Source: Gonatopus flavifemur (Eukaryota > Arthropoda > Insecta > Hymenoptera > Dryinidae). Taken from it: 64,000 nucleotides of DNA. A model generated the notes under the pieces. It made no database searches. It had not been told where the DNA came from and saw nothing but the letters and a program-made list of their open reading frames with translations. The number at the start of each line of letters is the position of its first letter. Position 1 is the stretch's first letter. Below are positions 36,108 to 47,496 of this stretch, one piece after another. The stretch is taken from the NCBI GenBank assembly GCA_018340375.1, contig JAFFJZ010000020.1:868001-932000 (forward strand). The letters are read 5' to 3'. Made by a program: the position numbers and the translations under genes.

Positions 36108-36333
36108 CAGGGGGCATAAACTCAATTGGAAAATTTTTAGAATTATTTCAGCGCTGCCGTACGGAAGAACACTTGAATACTTTTTACATGAATGCACTAA
36201 CACAAATAATAAACAAATCGTAGAAGATCTTGAAGTAGTATTAGTATATCCATGTAAAATTAGTTCAACTGTTCTTCCGTACGGCAGCGCTGAAATAAGT
36301 CTGAAAATTTCCTAATTGAGTTCATGCCCCCTG
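36108..36333. mobile_element. 226-bp MITE with ~60-bp inverted repeats
   Basis: The ends CAGGGGGCATRAACTCAATT extend inward to a shared GCGCTGCCGTACGGAAGAAC block. AGGAG flanks both sides directly (36103-36107 and 36334-36338); extended to 8 bp, the flanks agree at 6 positions. It lies in the 3' untranslated region of LINE copy 1, just past the ORF2 stop. No coding capacity. Confidence 0.8.
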
Positions 36334-36426
36334 AGGAGGAGTGAAAACTACAAGAGAAACAATCAATCCATTGAGTTTAGGGGGACTAGACAAGAGAAAA
36401 CCGATGAGAAATATCAGGGGAAAAAA

Positions 36427-39400
36427 TCACTCAGCACTGTGAAGAAAATACTGCAATAAGTGAGCTTTCAGAGCGCTGAAATTTGCATTCTCATCAAATC
36501 CAGGCATCGAATGTCGCAATTCGTTGAACAACAACGGAATGTATGTAGCATTTTTGTTTTCCCCGTAATAAGTGAAATAACGCGAAACCTCATACATTCT
36601 ACTAGACTCACGGAGACTATGCACATTGGTACTCAGCTGCCTGTACTCAACGTTGAAAAATTGATTAACCTAATCGTTGTAATATACGTACAAAGCTGCT
36701 CAAAATTTAATAATTTCAATTCGCTCCGTTGAGAAACTGGAGAAAGCACGCGCTGAATACAATCAACTAATCTTACTAATCTATTTCTCAAATAAACAGG
36801 TGCTCGGCAGTGAATGAGCAACGCATATCGAAGATGTGACTCGACGAGTGAATAATACACCAACTTCCTCGCATGAAAGGACAGATATGGCTTCACGTGG
36901 TGAATTTGAAATAGTATTGTCTTCAGCCTCTTAACCGGGAAATCAATGTGCAGATTCCACTTCATATTTGCGTCGACAATTAATCCAAGGTAAGTGACAT
37001 TATCACTGTAATCTAATTTTTTACATGAGACACAGGTTTTACACCCTTCTAACAAAATACAACCAATATTATGCATGAAAACCCGACAATTTACATCAGA
37101 TTTATCATATTTCTTCTCACTATCATGAAGTAGAATCAGTTGAGTCTTATCCGGATTTAGAATTAGCTTATGAATGGGGGCCAAATTAACGAAAAACCAA
37201 ATCAACGAAAAGTTGGTTGAAAAGAGAGATGCGTCACACTCTCTCTTTTCAAACACTGATTTCGTTGATTTGTCTTTCCGTTGATTTGGCCCCTATCCTA
37301 GCTTATTCTTATATAGATACAGAGAGATATCGTTTGAATCGGCTTGCATTAATTCAACTCCATTTTGTATTGATGATGTATGTAATTGCATAGCAAAATC
37401 GTCGGCAAAAAGGAAAATTGAACTATTTAATGGAACCGAATTTATATCAGACAAGTATATATTGAAAAGAAGCGGTGACAAGGTTGCCCCTTGAAAAACT
37501 CCTGTCTTCTGAACTGAAGTCTCACTGATCGAATCGTTCATCCTCACCTCCACCTTCCTGTTTCTCAGGTAATCGCGAAACCAAGAGACAAGGTCCTCAT
37601 GAAGCCCAATCCTCACAAGCTTATCGATCAAGATCCCATGATCGAGCGTATCAAACGCAGCCGACAAGTCAAGGAAAACGTTTAACGACGCTATTCTCTG
37701 ATCAATCTTCGCATAAGCCGAATGCGTGTAATCAGACAGTAAATCGGAAGTAGATCTTTTCCGAACGAACCCATATTGATTTGGCTGAATGATAGAATGA
37801 GAAATGCAGTAATTCATGAGTTGGTTGCTCACATGTGTTTCAAATATTTTGAATAAGGAGTTGATCACTCCTATCGGCCGATGATTGTCAAATACATTCC
37901 TTGGACCTTTCTCATGGATCGGCGTAAGACGCACGACCTTCACATCATCAGCAAACCTCTCTTCCTCAAGGATCCTGACATAGAAATGCAGAAGAACCGG
38001 ACTCAAAATCGACAGATTCTCCTTAATATCAGACATTCTGATTCTGTCATCCCCTGGTCCACATGAAGTGTTAATGCCCCTCATCACCGCACATAAATCA
38101 GCTGAGTTCATACGCTCGACCATGAAATCCGATCGATGTACCCGATGGACATTATCATCGTCCCTTTGAATAACATTCTAATTTGATCCTTGATAAATTG
38201 AAGTCAGCTTTTCAGTAATTTTACTTTGAAAATGGGAATTAAATTCATTCGCGAGTGCACGCGAATCCATTCGCTTGAATTGAACTGAAATATCATTCTT
38301 TTTCGACTTAACTCTGTTTAAAATCTCATTAATCGTTTTCCAAGTCAGCCTGATATCGCCTCGAGTTGACTGCAATTTATCCTGATAAAATTGAGTTTTC
38401 TTCTTTCTAATCATACGGGTAACACTATTTCTTAACCTCCTGAAATCCTCCGCCAATTGAGCATTATGCTTATCTTTCTTCAACCTCAACCATATCCTTT
38501 GTTTTTCTTTGATAAGTCGTATTAGACCTTCATCGCACCAATCCGCGTTTCTTCCACTACGTCTTGAGAAGACTGTGTACGATGATTCACTGTAAATAGA
38601 GCAAAATCTGGCCCTAATGGCATCATATATTTCATCTGCACTATTCAAAACCAAAATATCAGACCATACCGTTTTATGAATATTTCTTTTCACCTCCGCA
38701 TTATCCAACAGTTCAAATCTGCACGGTTAGATTGCATCCAAAGCATTCTCAACTTTTATACTTGAGCCCACAACATAATGATCTGAGATTTTCAATTTAA
38801 GTATAAACGGCAGAGATTGCAAATCAGCGAAATTAGAATTGATATGGTCAATACATGTGCCGGACAACGTATTTAGTCTCAGTTCTTCCCTTGTGACACT
38901 TTGAATATGTGATTTCAACCCATTTTCAAAATTCAATTCCGAATAAGCATCAACATGTCTATTTACATCCAATGTGTTGATATTCGTATCACCTAATATG
39001 ATTAGTTTTCCCTTATTTTTTTCAGATGGGATGAACCTATTATACCCACTCAAAAACATATTATTATCACAGCTTGGAGGCCTGTACAAGGCCAGCACTT
39101 TGAAAGCATGACTTCTTCCCTGTACACTAAAATATATGGACTCCGCACCATCAAGTACAAAATCTTCAATCGAGAAACTCAAAGTCTCATTGACGAATAC
39201 AATAATTCCACCACCCTTCTTCTTGTTTCTCAATCTCGAAATCCTATTAAAACCAGGTATATTGAAGGTATCATTTAAACTCAGAATATTCACCTCTGAT
39301 AAAACAATCATCTCCAATTCAAAAAATATCTCTCCAATCATTAACATAAACAAGTCCCAATTCTTCTTGATACTCCTAATGTTTATATGTAAAATATTAA

Positions 39401-39500
39401 AATCATTCTTAATTTTTTGTTCCAGCTCCCGCAAATCATCAACATTCCCAACGCAATGAACAGCATCTTCCTCATCGATATCACTAAGAACTACACTCAT
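36427..39500 (-). pseudogene. CR1-like ORF2: APE endonuclease and reverse transcriptase (copy 1)
   Basis: Starts MSVVLSDIDEED at 39500. Endonuclease motifs: LHINIRSIKKNW, LSEVNILSLND, ALYRPPSCD, ILGDTNINTL and ISDHYVVG. RT motifs: VVRLTPIHEKGP, HRPIGVINSLFKIFE, VFLDLSAAFDTLDH, TGVFQGATLSPLLFNIY and FADDFAMQL. A thumb/C-terminal region follows, with YLGLIVDANMKWNLHID and LVESHLRYALLIHC. No RNase H. Broken by in-frame stops at 38727 and 38178, by the 127-bp MITE at 37172-37298 and by a frame change near 36630. Function in the parent element: nicking the target and copying its RNA into DNA. Confidence 0.88.
37172..37298. mobile_element. 127-bp MITE in ORF2 with exact 8-bp target duplication
   Basis: TAGCTTAT occurs at 37164-37171 and 37299-37306. 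The ends are GRATRGGGGCCAAATY with further inverted AACGRAAARAC words, about 40 bp of arm in all. Removing the MITE plus one duplication restores the reading YLYKNKLILNPDKTQ found in copy 2. An 8-bp duplication fits hAT-type mobilisation. Confidence 0.88.
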
Positions 39501-39684
39501 TAACAGAGAAACAGGAAAGAAAGCACCGTATCACAAAGAGCGTTCGTTTACTATAAGTAGAAAAAGAGAAAAAGAAGCAGAAGAAAAAAATATTATTATA
39601 AGTAATACTCCCAACAAGCAATTCTTCACCGCCAGCCAGGCGGAAACCTTATGGAACGATGGCACATAGAAAGACGTGAAGACA

Positions 39685-40593
39685 TCAGTGAATAAAATCT
39701 ATATCCTCGTCAGATATAATCTTCAATGGTTTACTTTTTTCTTCCTTTTTCATCATAATCTGATCATGCTTCATCCACACGAACTTGTAGCCCTCGTCTT
39801 TTGCTGGTTGTCGCACCTTCCAGAATAAACGTTTAGTATCCTTAGTTGAACTTTCCACCAGTAAAATCTCTTTGTTTACCCCAGAGATTCCAATATCGTT
39901 CCAAAAAATGTTGATATCCTTTTTCTCTTCCGTAGAAAGATTCCTCAAACAAACCGACGAAAAAGATACCACAATCTTTCCCACCTTTGAGGAGGGGTAT
40001 TTATCATTCTTGACACGATAAATGCTTTCAATGTCATGATCCTGTATCTCGATTTTCAATTTCTCAGCGATTTGTTCAACCACCGCACCAACATTTTCAT
40101 CCTGAGAGCGAGGAACACCAACCATCTCGATCTTGTTTGCTCTCCCTAGGAACTCCAGATGATTGACCCTCCTAGTCAGAAGATTTATAATTCGGTCTTT
40201 GTCCTGTGATGATGTTTGGAGAGCGTCGACGTTTCCTTTACACTCCGCTACACAGCTGTTCAGTTTTTTCATTCCGGTGTTTTGGGCATGAACCTGATCC
40301 AACAGCACCTTATTGGAATCAATCACTTAATTGACTTTTTTGACCAATGTAGACATTTGAACAGCCATATCGGACATATTTTCAGCGAGATCGTCAATTT
40401 TCTCCACACCAGCATTTCCCCGACAATGAACACATTTCCAATCCTCTCTTCGTGATTGCGACAACGATAGAAATGTTCTAACCTTCAATTCAGCACAAGA
40501 AACATGATATATATTTTGGCAAATGGAACAATACAGGTGATTGTCCCCACTTTTGACATCCTCATCACAGTCGTAACATACACCCGACATCAC
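39685..40593 (-). pseudogene. CR1-like ORF1: PHD finger plus coiled coil (copy 1), one stop
   Basis: Starts MMSGVCYDCDEDV at 40593. Residues 1-65 form a C4HC3 PHD zinc finger (CYDC, YCSICQNIYHVSC, WKCVHC). Next comes a long helical segment (residues 70-150), then an RRM-like C-terminal part (KIEMVGVPRSQDENVG, SIYRVKN, KIVVSFSS). This is the usual arrangement for ORF1 of CR1-group LINEs and is thought to bind the element RNA. An in-frame TAA at 40327-40329 replaces a Lys codon present in copy 2. The ORF2 start lies 184 bp downstream. Confidence 0.85.
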
Positions 40594-40844
40594 GAAACAA
40601 TATCAAAAATCGATGAAAAGAAATTGGAGGTTAGGTTTTCTGGCAGCTTCGAATTACTTAGTAGGGAGCTTAAAAAACTCAACGTTCCATCATATAAATT
40701 TCCAATTCCATCAAGATTGAATAATTACACCAAATTTTGCTATGATTGAAAACGTAACTAGTGGTGAAAATAACTCGAAAAGTGGTGTTTTCCAAGACAA
40801 AAACAGAGGAACGTGGCGTGGTATCTGAAGGCCAGTCCACAGTC

Positions 40845-40869
40845 GCAGTAGTAGTAGTGTAGTAGTAGT

Positions 40870-40904
<35 letters not shown>

Positions 40905-40905
40905 A
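40845..40905. repeat. (ACT)n/(AGT)n microsatellite between the two LINE copies
   Basis: About 20 near-perfect AGT units on the plus strand, with GTGTAG interruptions. It is the 5' flank of copy 1 and the 3' flank of copy 2 at the same time. Confidence 0.9.
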
Positions 40906-42286
40906 GTTGTTGTTGTTGTTGTTGTTGTTGTTGTAGAAATTTATTCAAAGAAAAAAAATTATTACATAATTTTACAATTTTGGCCCAAATGTAAAACCCA
41001 CCAAGCAATAAAATGCTTATTAGTGGGCATCGAATGAAATTGATCAATCACAAATACAACACGCCATACAAAATGCAGTAGGATATATGAATACATGAAC
41101 AAAAAAAAGAAACAAACTGTATATAAATCACAAGAAAAAGGAAAAGGAAAAGAAAAAGAAAGGGAAAAGGAAAGAGAATGAGAATCAGCGGAAAGCAAAA
41201 TATTCAAGAGAAAACAGTAATAGTAAGCAGAATCAATTGAAGAAAATATGACAAAAACCAATCACAGATCACAGATCAGATCGCAGGGAGTAACCTATAT
41301 CAAGCGAACAAGAGAGATAATTATACTTCTCTCACTCACACAGCGACCAACGCCCGCGCGACACCGTCGAACACACTCATACCTACAGTGCTTTACATGT
41401 AAACTCTCAAGCATACTACGCGTGAGGAGTACATGGAAGCGCCGCCACGCAAGAATCCAAAATGTCAGCTCACTTGTTTTGACATTTCAAAACAAACCGG
41501 CATAGCCACCACAATAAATCACAACAAATTTATCAGATAAGTACAGAACGTTTGATAAAATGCATGAGAAAAAGAACATGACACTTTTCTCAGATGTATG
41601 TTTTGAATGTTTCAGGTTGACATCATGGAATAATGAAAAAAATAAAAAAATATATAAAAGAAGTACAAAGAATGAGAGCAACCATCCACAAATAAAACAA
41701 ACTCTCTCGCACCGATAGACTGTATGTGCGAAAAGATAATTATAAACTAAATGATATATAAAATACGCAAAAATGATATATAAACTAAATGATATATAAA
41801 ACACGAAAAATACAAATCGCTCTAGCGCAGTGACAACTGTGAGTATAGTAACATTATCAGAAACTAATAGCACTAATGAAATAAAAATAGACCAACATAA
41901 TATATAATTACTAAAACTACTAAACTATTGACAAATGTAAACAAAAAATATAATCATTCTATATGTCTACAGACGTTGCAACGAGCGGAACACCACTCTC
42001 GACAAATGCATAGTCAGTGCGGTGCAACGACATTCTATGCAATAAGATACTACAGCATAGTAACAGACGGTAACAGAATAAACAACACTAATTTATGTAA
42101 ATAATAAGAAGTATAATAACCCATAATTAGTCATGTCGATATCATAATCGATATCATAATTATTCATTGAACGATATTGTACAATCCTTTCAGGTCAAAG
42201 GACGATATCTCAGCAAAACAAAGAGCAAAAGGGTCAAGAAACTGCACATAGACAGAGGAGAAGAACAAGAAGGATGAGCTGACAGA

Positions 42287-45223
42287 TCACGTATCAATAT
42301 CATGGGAGAAATACCGTCGAAGATGCAACTTCAACTCGCTGAATCGCCTGAAATTATTGAAATTCGGAATCTCATGGAGCAAAGAGTTCATGATGCGAGG
42401 AACATAAGTGCAATTCTTATTTTTACCGTAATAAGTGAAGTACGGAGCCACTATGTACGTCTGGCTCGACGGACGTAACTCACGTTCTCTGTCAAAAAAA
42501 ACACGAGATTCATCACTGAAATAGTATCTCTTAACCAGAACAAACGTACACAGCTGTTCGAAATTGGACAGCCGCAAATCACTTTTTTGCTGTGCAGTGA
42601 ATAAAGTGTTCTGGATACGATTCACTAAACTGATTAATCTATTCTTCAAATAATCAGGCGCTCTACAGTATACCGGAAGCGCATACCTGAGGTGAGATTC
42701 GACAAGAGAATGGTCCACAATTTTCCTCGCATTAAGTGATAGATATGGCTTCACGTGGTAGAGTTGAAAGAAAATCGCCTTCAATCGTTTCACAAGAAAG
42801 TCAATATGCAGATTCCATTTCAAATTCTCGTCGAAAATTAATCCCAGGTAAATTACTTGATCGCTATAATCCAATTTCTTACATCTATAACAATTCTGGC
42901 AGTCCAAGGTACAAATGCATTGCACATCATGGATAAAAACACGACTTGCCATACTCCGTTTATCAAATCTCTTTTGATTATTGTGAAATAAAACCAACTG
43001 AGTTTTATCTGGATTGAGAATCAGTGTATTATTATAAAGATAAATGCACAATTGGTTCAAATCCGATTGAATTTGTTGAACACCGAGCTCTAATAACTTG
43101 ATATGTAGACGCATCACAATATCATCTGCAAATATGAAAAGTGAGCTATACAAAGGGAGATCGTTTATATCCGTGAGATAAATATTGAATAGTAGCGGTG
43201 ATAATATAGCTCCCTGAAACACACCAGTATCCTGAATCAACGTGTCACTGATAGAATTATCAATCTTCACCATTACACGTCTGTTTTCTAGATAATCATG
43301 GAACCAATGAATCAAATCATCGTGCAAACCAATCCTCCTGAGTTTGTCGATGAGAATACCATGGTCGAGCGTATCAAAAGCCGCCGACAGATCTAGGAAA
43401 ACGCACAAAGACGCCATTTTATCGTCAATTTTTGCATACATCGAATCGGTGAAATCGACGAGCAGGTCAGTTGTAGACTTTTTACGTACGAAACCATACT
43501 GATTCGGCCCAATGATGGAATTCAAGAGACAAAATTGGGTGAGTTGTTCATTTACGTACGCTTCAAATATTTTAAATAGGGAGTTTATGCACCCAATCGG
43601 TCTATAATTATTGAGATCATTTTTCACACCTTTCTTATAAATAGGAGTGAGCCGAACCACTTTCATGGCCCCAGGTGTTCTCCTCTCATCTAGAATTCTT
43701 GAATATAGGTGCAGCAGGATGGGACCAAGTAATAGTAGATTATCTTGTATGTCACACATCCTGATACCATCGACACCTGGTCCACAGTTTGTGCGAATGG
43801 ACCTCATAATGCTACACAAATCAGTATAGTTCATACGCTCGACCATGAACTCTGCACGCCCCCCCGGAGATGCTGCAGAATCATCACGCCGTAACAGAGC
43901 AGGATTCACATTTTGATATATCGAATTCAATTTATTCGACACTCTGCTCTGGAAGTGAGTATTGAAATCATTTGCTAATGAAAATGCATCTACGTGTTTA
44001 AAATGACCGGAAACACTGTTTTTTTTCACTCTCGATCTATTCAAAATTTCATTTAGTAATTTCCAAGTTAACCTGCTGTTACGCTCATTCGAGAGGAACT
44101 TACCTTGATAGAACGCCACTTTTTTATTCCTAATCATGAGGGTAACTTTATTTCTAAATTTTTTAAATTCCTGTAATAATTGTATATTTTGTTTATCTTT
44201 TTTGACTCCCATCCAAAGAGCTTGTTTTTTTCTAATCAAACTTGATAATTCGGGGTCAAGCCACTCTTTATCATTCTTTGCAAACGAAGATTTGATAGAG
44301 AATGTGCAGTCCTTATAAATTAATTGAAAATAGTTCACTATGGTATTGTAAATTTCGTCTACATTTTGAATTTTGAGAATATCTGACCAAACAGTTCGGT
44401 GAATATTTTTCTTGACCTCCGAATTATCCAAGCATTCTATCAAAGGAATTTCAAGAGAATCAATCGAGTCATCCTCCACACATATGCTCAAACCCACAGC
44501 ATAATGATCCGACACCTTGATCCGCAGGATGAAAGGTAAAACATGGAAATCAGCAAGATTTGAGTGAACGTGGTCCAAGCAAGAACTCGTCCATGTCTCG
44601 AGCCTCGGTTTTTCGCGTGTCAAACTGTTTATATGAGACTTAAAACCATGCACAGAGTGAAGCTCATTATAGGTATCCACTAATCTATTCACCGATAATG
44701 AATCAATATTTATGTCACCCAGAATAATATATTTATCGCTATTTTTTATAGATAATAAAAACCGACGATATTCCTCCAAAAACAGATCCACATCAGAACT
44801 CGGTGGCCTATAGAGCGCAACAACGTGAAATTGCTGATTCCCAAAGCAAACCCGTACACACAACGATTCAGCGATATGAAATCCAGTAACTTCTTCGATA
44901 AATTACAGATCCTCCCTGATAAAAACGAGAATACCACCACCCTTCCTGTTCGTTCTAAGAACTGAAACCCTTTTAAAACCTGCAATAATGTATGTATCGT
45001 TCAAACTTTGAATATTCACTTCAGTTAAAATAATCACATGTAAGTCATTGAGCAAATCACTCATCATTAGGTTGAATAGTTCCCAATTTTTCTTAATGCT
45101 CCTAATATTTAAGTGAATAAAATTGAATTGATTGTGAACTTTTTTTCTCAAATTATTTAAATCCTCAATCCTTTCGATAACAATCTCCGATTCTTCCCCT
45201 ATGACATTCGCAAGAATATCCAT
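42287..45223 (-). pseudogene. CR1-like ORF2: endonuclease and reverse transcriptase (copy 2), one premature stop
   Basis: A 978-residue frame from MDILANVIGEE at 45223 to 42287, interrupted only by TAA at 44903-44905, between REDL and FIEEVTGF. Endonuclease: LNIRSIKKNWELF, LTEVNIQSLND, ALYRPPSSD, ILGDINIDSL and VSDHYAVG. RT: VVRLTPIYKKGV, YRPIGCINSLFKIFE, VFLDLSAAFDTLDH, TGVFQGAILSPLLFNIYL and IFADDIVM, then YLGLIFDENLKWN. No RNase H or C-terminal zinc knuckle is seen. It is longer and cleaner than copy 1. If the stop is an assembly or individual-specific change, this could be an active element. Confidence 0.92.
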
Positions 45224-45434
45224 AAAGTTATGAATAGAATGTAATCAAACAATAAACAAAAAAAAAAAAATATAATATAACAATTCTCCAAAACCGTATA
45301 CAAGAATAATGTAGAAAGAAAAAAAAAAATAATAATGTATAATCAAACCTCATTGCACGAGATATATGTGATATAATCATGAGTAATACTAGCAGAAGAC
45401 GACATCATACGGCAATCAATCGGCGAACCTCCAC

Positions 45435-46337
45435 CTATTGGATGTAATTTATATCCACCTCCGAATTTATCCTGATCGCCTTACTTTTTTCGTCCTTTTT
45501 GATCAGTATTTGGCCGTTTTCGACCCAGGAAAACTTGAAATTTTTCTCCTTCGCCGCCATCCGTACTTTCCAAAAAAGTTGTTTGGCTTCACTGGAAATA
45601 CTCTCCACGATTAAAATCTTCTTATTCATCCCGGGTATTCCAACGTCATTGGACAAGATGTTCAAGTTCTTTCTCTTGTTCATGAACGAATTCCGCATGA
45701 ACTTTGAGAGGAATTCCACGACAATATTCCCCGTCTTGGCAGGGAATTTTCTATACGTAATTCGATAAACGTTGTCCAAATCACAGTCATCACAATCAAT
45801 GCCAAGTTTCTTGGCAACGTTTTTTACCAAGGTATGTAGATCCTCGTCTTTAACAACCGGAACGCCAACCAACTCGATCTTTTTCGACCTCGCATTATTC
45901 TCCAGCTGATTCACCTTTCTAGTTAATTTCTCAATCACGAGATTTTTCAAAGCAATCGAATTCTCCAACGCCTCTACATGTGTTTTAACATCGGTGATAT
46001 TCGTTGTTAGATTATCGATGACAACACTCTGGTCACGTATTTGGTCCAGCAGTAATTTATTATTGTCAATGATTTTGTTCACTTTTTTCGAGACCGTGGA
46101 GAGTTGAATCGATAATTCCTCGATTTTTTTGAAGATCTCTTCCATTTTCTTCTCTGTTTTGTTGCCTCGACAGTGTGGACATTTCCAATTATCCTTCCTT
46201 TGTTGAGATAAGGAACGATATGTTGTTTCTTTCAAACCCGCACATGGGAGATGGTAAACGTTTTGGCATACAGAACAATAGATATTGTGATCATCACATG
46301 TTGTATCCAAGTCACACTCGTTGCAAACACCAGTCAT
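45435..46337 (-). CDS. CR1-like ORF1: PHD-finger and coiled-coil protein, intact (copy 2)
   Basis: A 300-residue intact frame. The start MTGVCNECD at 46337 is chosen because copy 1 begins at the matching place; the open frame extends 36 codons further upstream without similarity. Residues 5-60 are a C4HC3 PHD finger (CNEC, YCSVCQNVYHLPC, WKCPHC). Residues about 65-150 are a heptad-rich coiled coil (KKMEEIFKKIEELSIQLSTV, INDVKTHVEALE-type repeats). Residues 155-300 hold an RRM-like/C-terminal RNA-binding region (KIELVGVPVVKDEDLH, NVYRITYRKFP, IVVEFLS). The product is expected to coat the element RNA in the retrotransposition particle. Confidence 0.85.
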   Translation of the reverse strand: MTGVCNECDLDTTCDDHNIYCSVCQNVYHLPCAGLKETTYRSLSQQRKDNWKCPHCRGNKTEKKMEEIFKKIEELSIQLSTVSKKVNKIIDNNKLLLDQIRDQSVVIDNLTTNITDVKTHVEALENSIALKNLVIEKLTRKVNQLENNARSKKIELVGVPVVKDEDLHTLVKNVAKKLGIDCDDCDLDNVYRITYRKFPAKTGNIVVEFLSKFMRNSFMNKRKNLNILSNDVGIPGMNKKILIVESISSEAKQLFWKVRMAAKEKNFKFSWVENGQILIKKDEKSKAIRINSEVDINYIQ

Positions 46338-47280
46338 GTTGAAATTGTCAAAAGATATGATACGAGAAGAGAAGAGAAGAATAATTGAGGTTATGTTCTC
46401 GTGGAATTTGGTTTGACTTGTTTTTAGGCAATGTACGGAAGTCAAGTCTCTTGTCTAGAATAAAGAGGATTGAAAGGAAACGTGATGCCGGATTAGGCTG
46501 TTCAATAAGCAACACTGATTAAAACGGTTCAACACTTAGCTCTAATGAGAATCAAATCAAAATTACATTTAGTTTCATGTTACAGTTTACAGATGCTTAT
46601 TCACTATTATTAAATTAACTCGAGTCGAAGCACGCGTGATTCGAACGCGATAGAGCGAGTCGTTACGCTGCGAACGGAGAAAGACGCTATTCGCGAAAAG
46701 TGTAGTATTTTCCTAGAAAGAAACTACGAAACGTGGAAGAAAACACTAGAATGAAGCACAGAGGCGCAACACGGATGAATCAATTGATCAGAGGATCTAA
46801 TTGTTTCACTTGAACCTTGAAATCCACACGAGAAAATTCTACAAAGAGAACACGGTAGTTAACTTTCGCTCTTTTCGTACCGAACGCATCGCAACGACTA
46901 CTCTTCTCACTGAATTCAAATTTCTCCCTCCCTAAATGCCGATACAACGTCAAATATCACATGACAAATACCTATGAAAGGAAGACAACTCGTCTCAATT
47001 ATACTTGCTTGGTTGAAAACTAATACATTTCGACTGGATTATCCTACCCACAATTATACGAACTCAAATATGAATTGCAACTAATTAAACTCTTTAGTTT
47101 TTATAACAGGCAACAAAAATCAAAACTTCATATCATGAAGTAATAAACGAAATAACTATTGAGCACTAGGGAAGATAAACGATGAAAAAGTCAATGAAAG
47201 TGATAAAAAAACCAGTGAATATAGATAAATTTTCGGAAGAGATAAAAACGTGGTATGAACTTATTAAAGGCCGGTTCACA

Positions 47281-47303
47281 AGTAGTAGTAGTAGTAGTAG
47301 TAA
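47281..47303. repeat. (ACT)n/(AGT)n microsatellite at the 5' end of LINE copy 2
   Basis: Seven AGT units on the plus strand directly follow the conserved 5' end of the element. Confidence 0.85.
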
Positions 47304-47496
47304 TAGCCTATTCGTAATCATCAGTATGTAATGTCAATAATTGCATCGTGTTTTTTCGTGGTGCATAAAAAATTTCGGATGACATTAGAAGCATTTGATC
47401 ATCTGAAATCTTCGTATTCTCTGAGTTTTCTTGCTTCGCTACAGTAGATGATTTTACTACAGCTATAGCACTGATGCTTTAAGCTGATAGATTGTT

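Larger units (their letters stand above)
33680..40840 (-). mobile_element. CR1-like non-LTR retrotransposon, full-length but broken (copy 1)
   Basis: Minus strand: the 5' end TGTGGACTGGCC at about 40840 abuts an (ACT)n run, followed by a ~250-bp leader, ORF1 (40593-39685), ORF2 (39500-36427), a long 3' untranslated region and a (AAC)n tail at 33699-33713, again followed by (ACT)n. Shared 3' sequence with copy 2 includes the CCCACCAAGC...GCTTATTAG hairpin. Three later insertions lie within: a mariner (33922-35161), a MITE (36108-36333) and a MITE (37172-37298). Confidence 0.88.
40906..47280 (-). mobile_element. CR1-like non-LTR retrotransposon, nearly intact (copy 2)
   Basis: Minus strand: the 5' end TGTGAACCGGCC at 47280 abuts (ACT)n. 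A leader of about 940 bp follows (46338-47280, longer than in copy 1 and possibly carrying an insertion), then ORF1 (46337-45435), a 211-bp spacer, ORF2 (45223-42287), and a 3' region of about 1.35 kb with a purine-rich run at 41140-41185. The (AAC)n tail lies at 40906-40934. Only one coding lesion is seen in the whole element. Confidence 0.9.
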
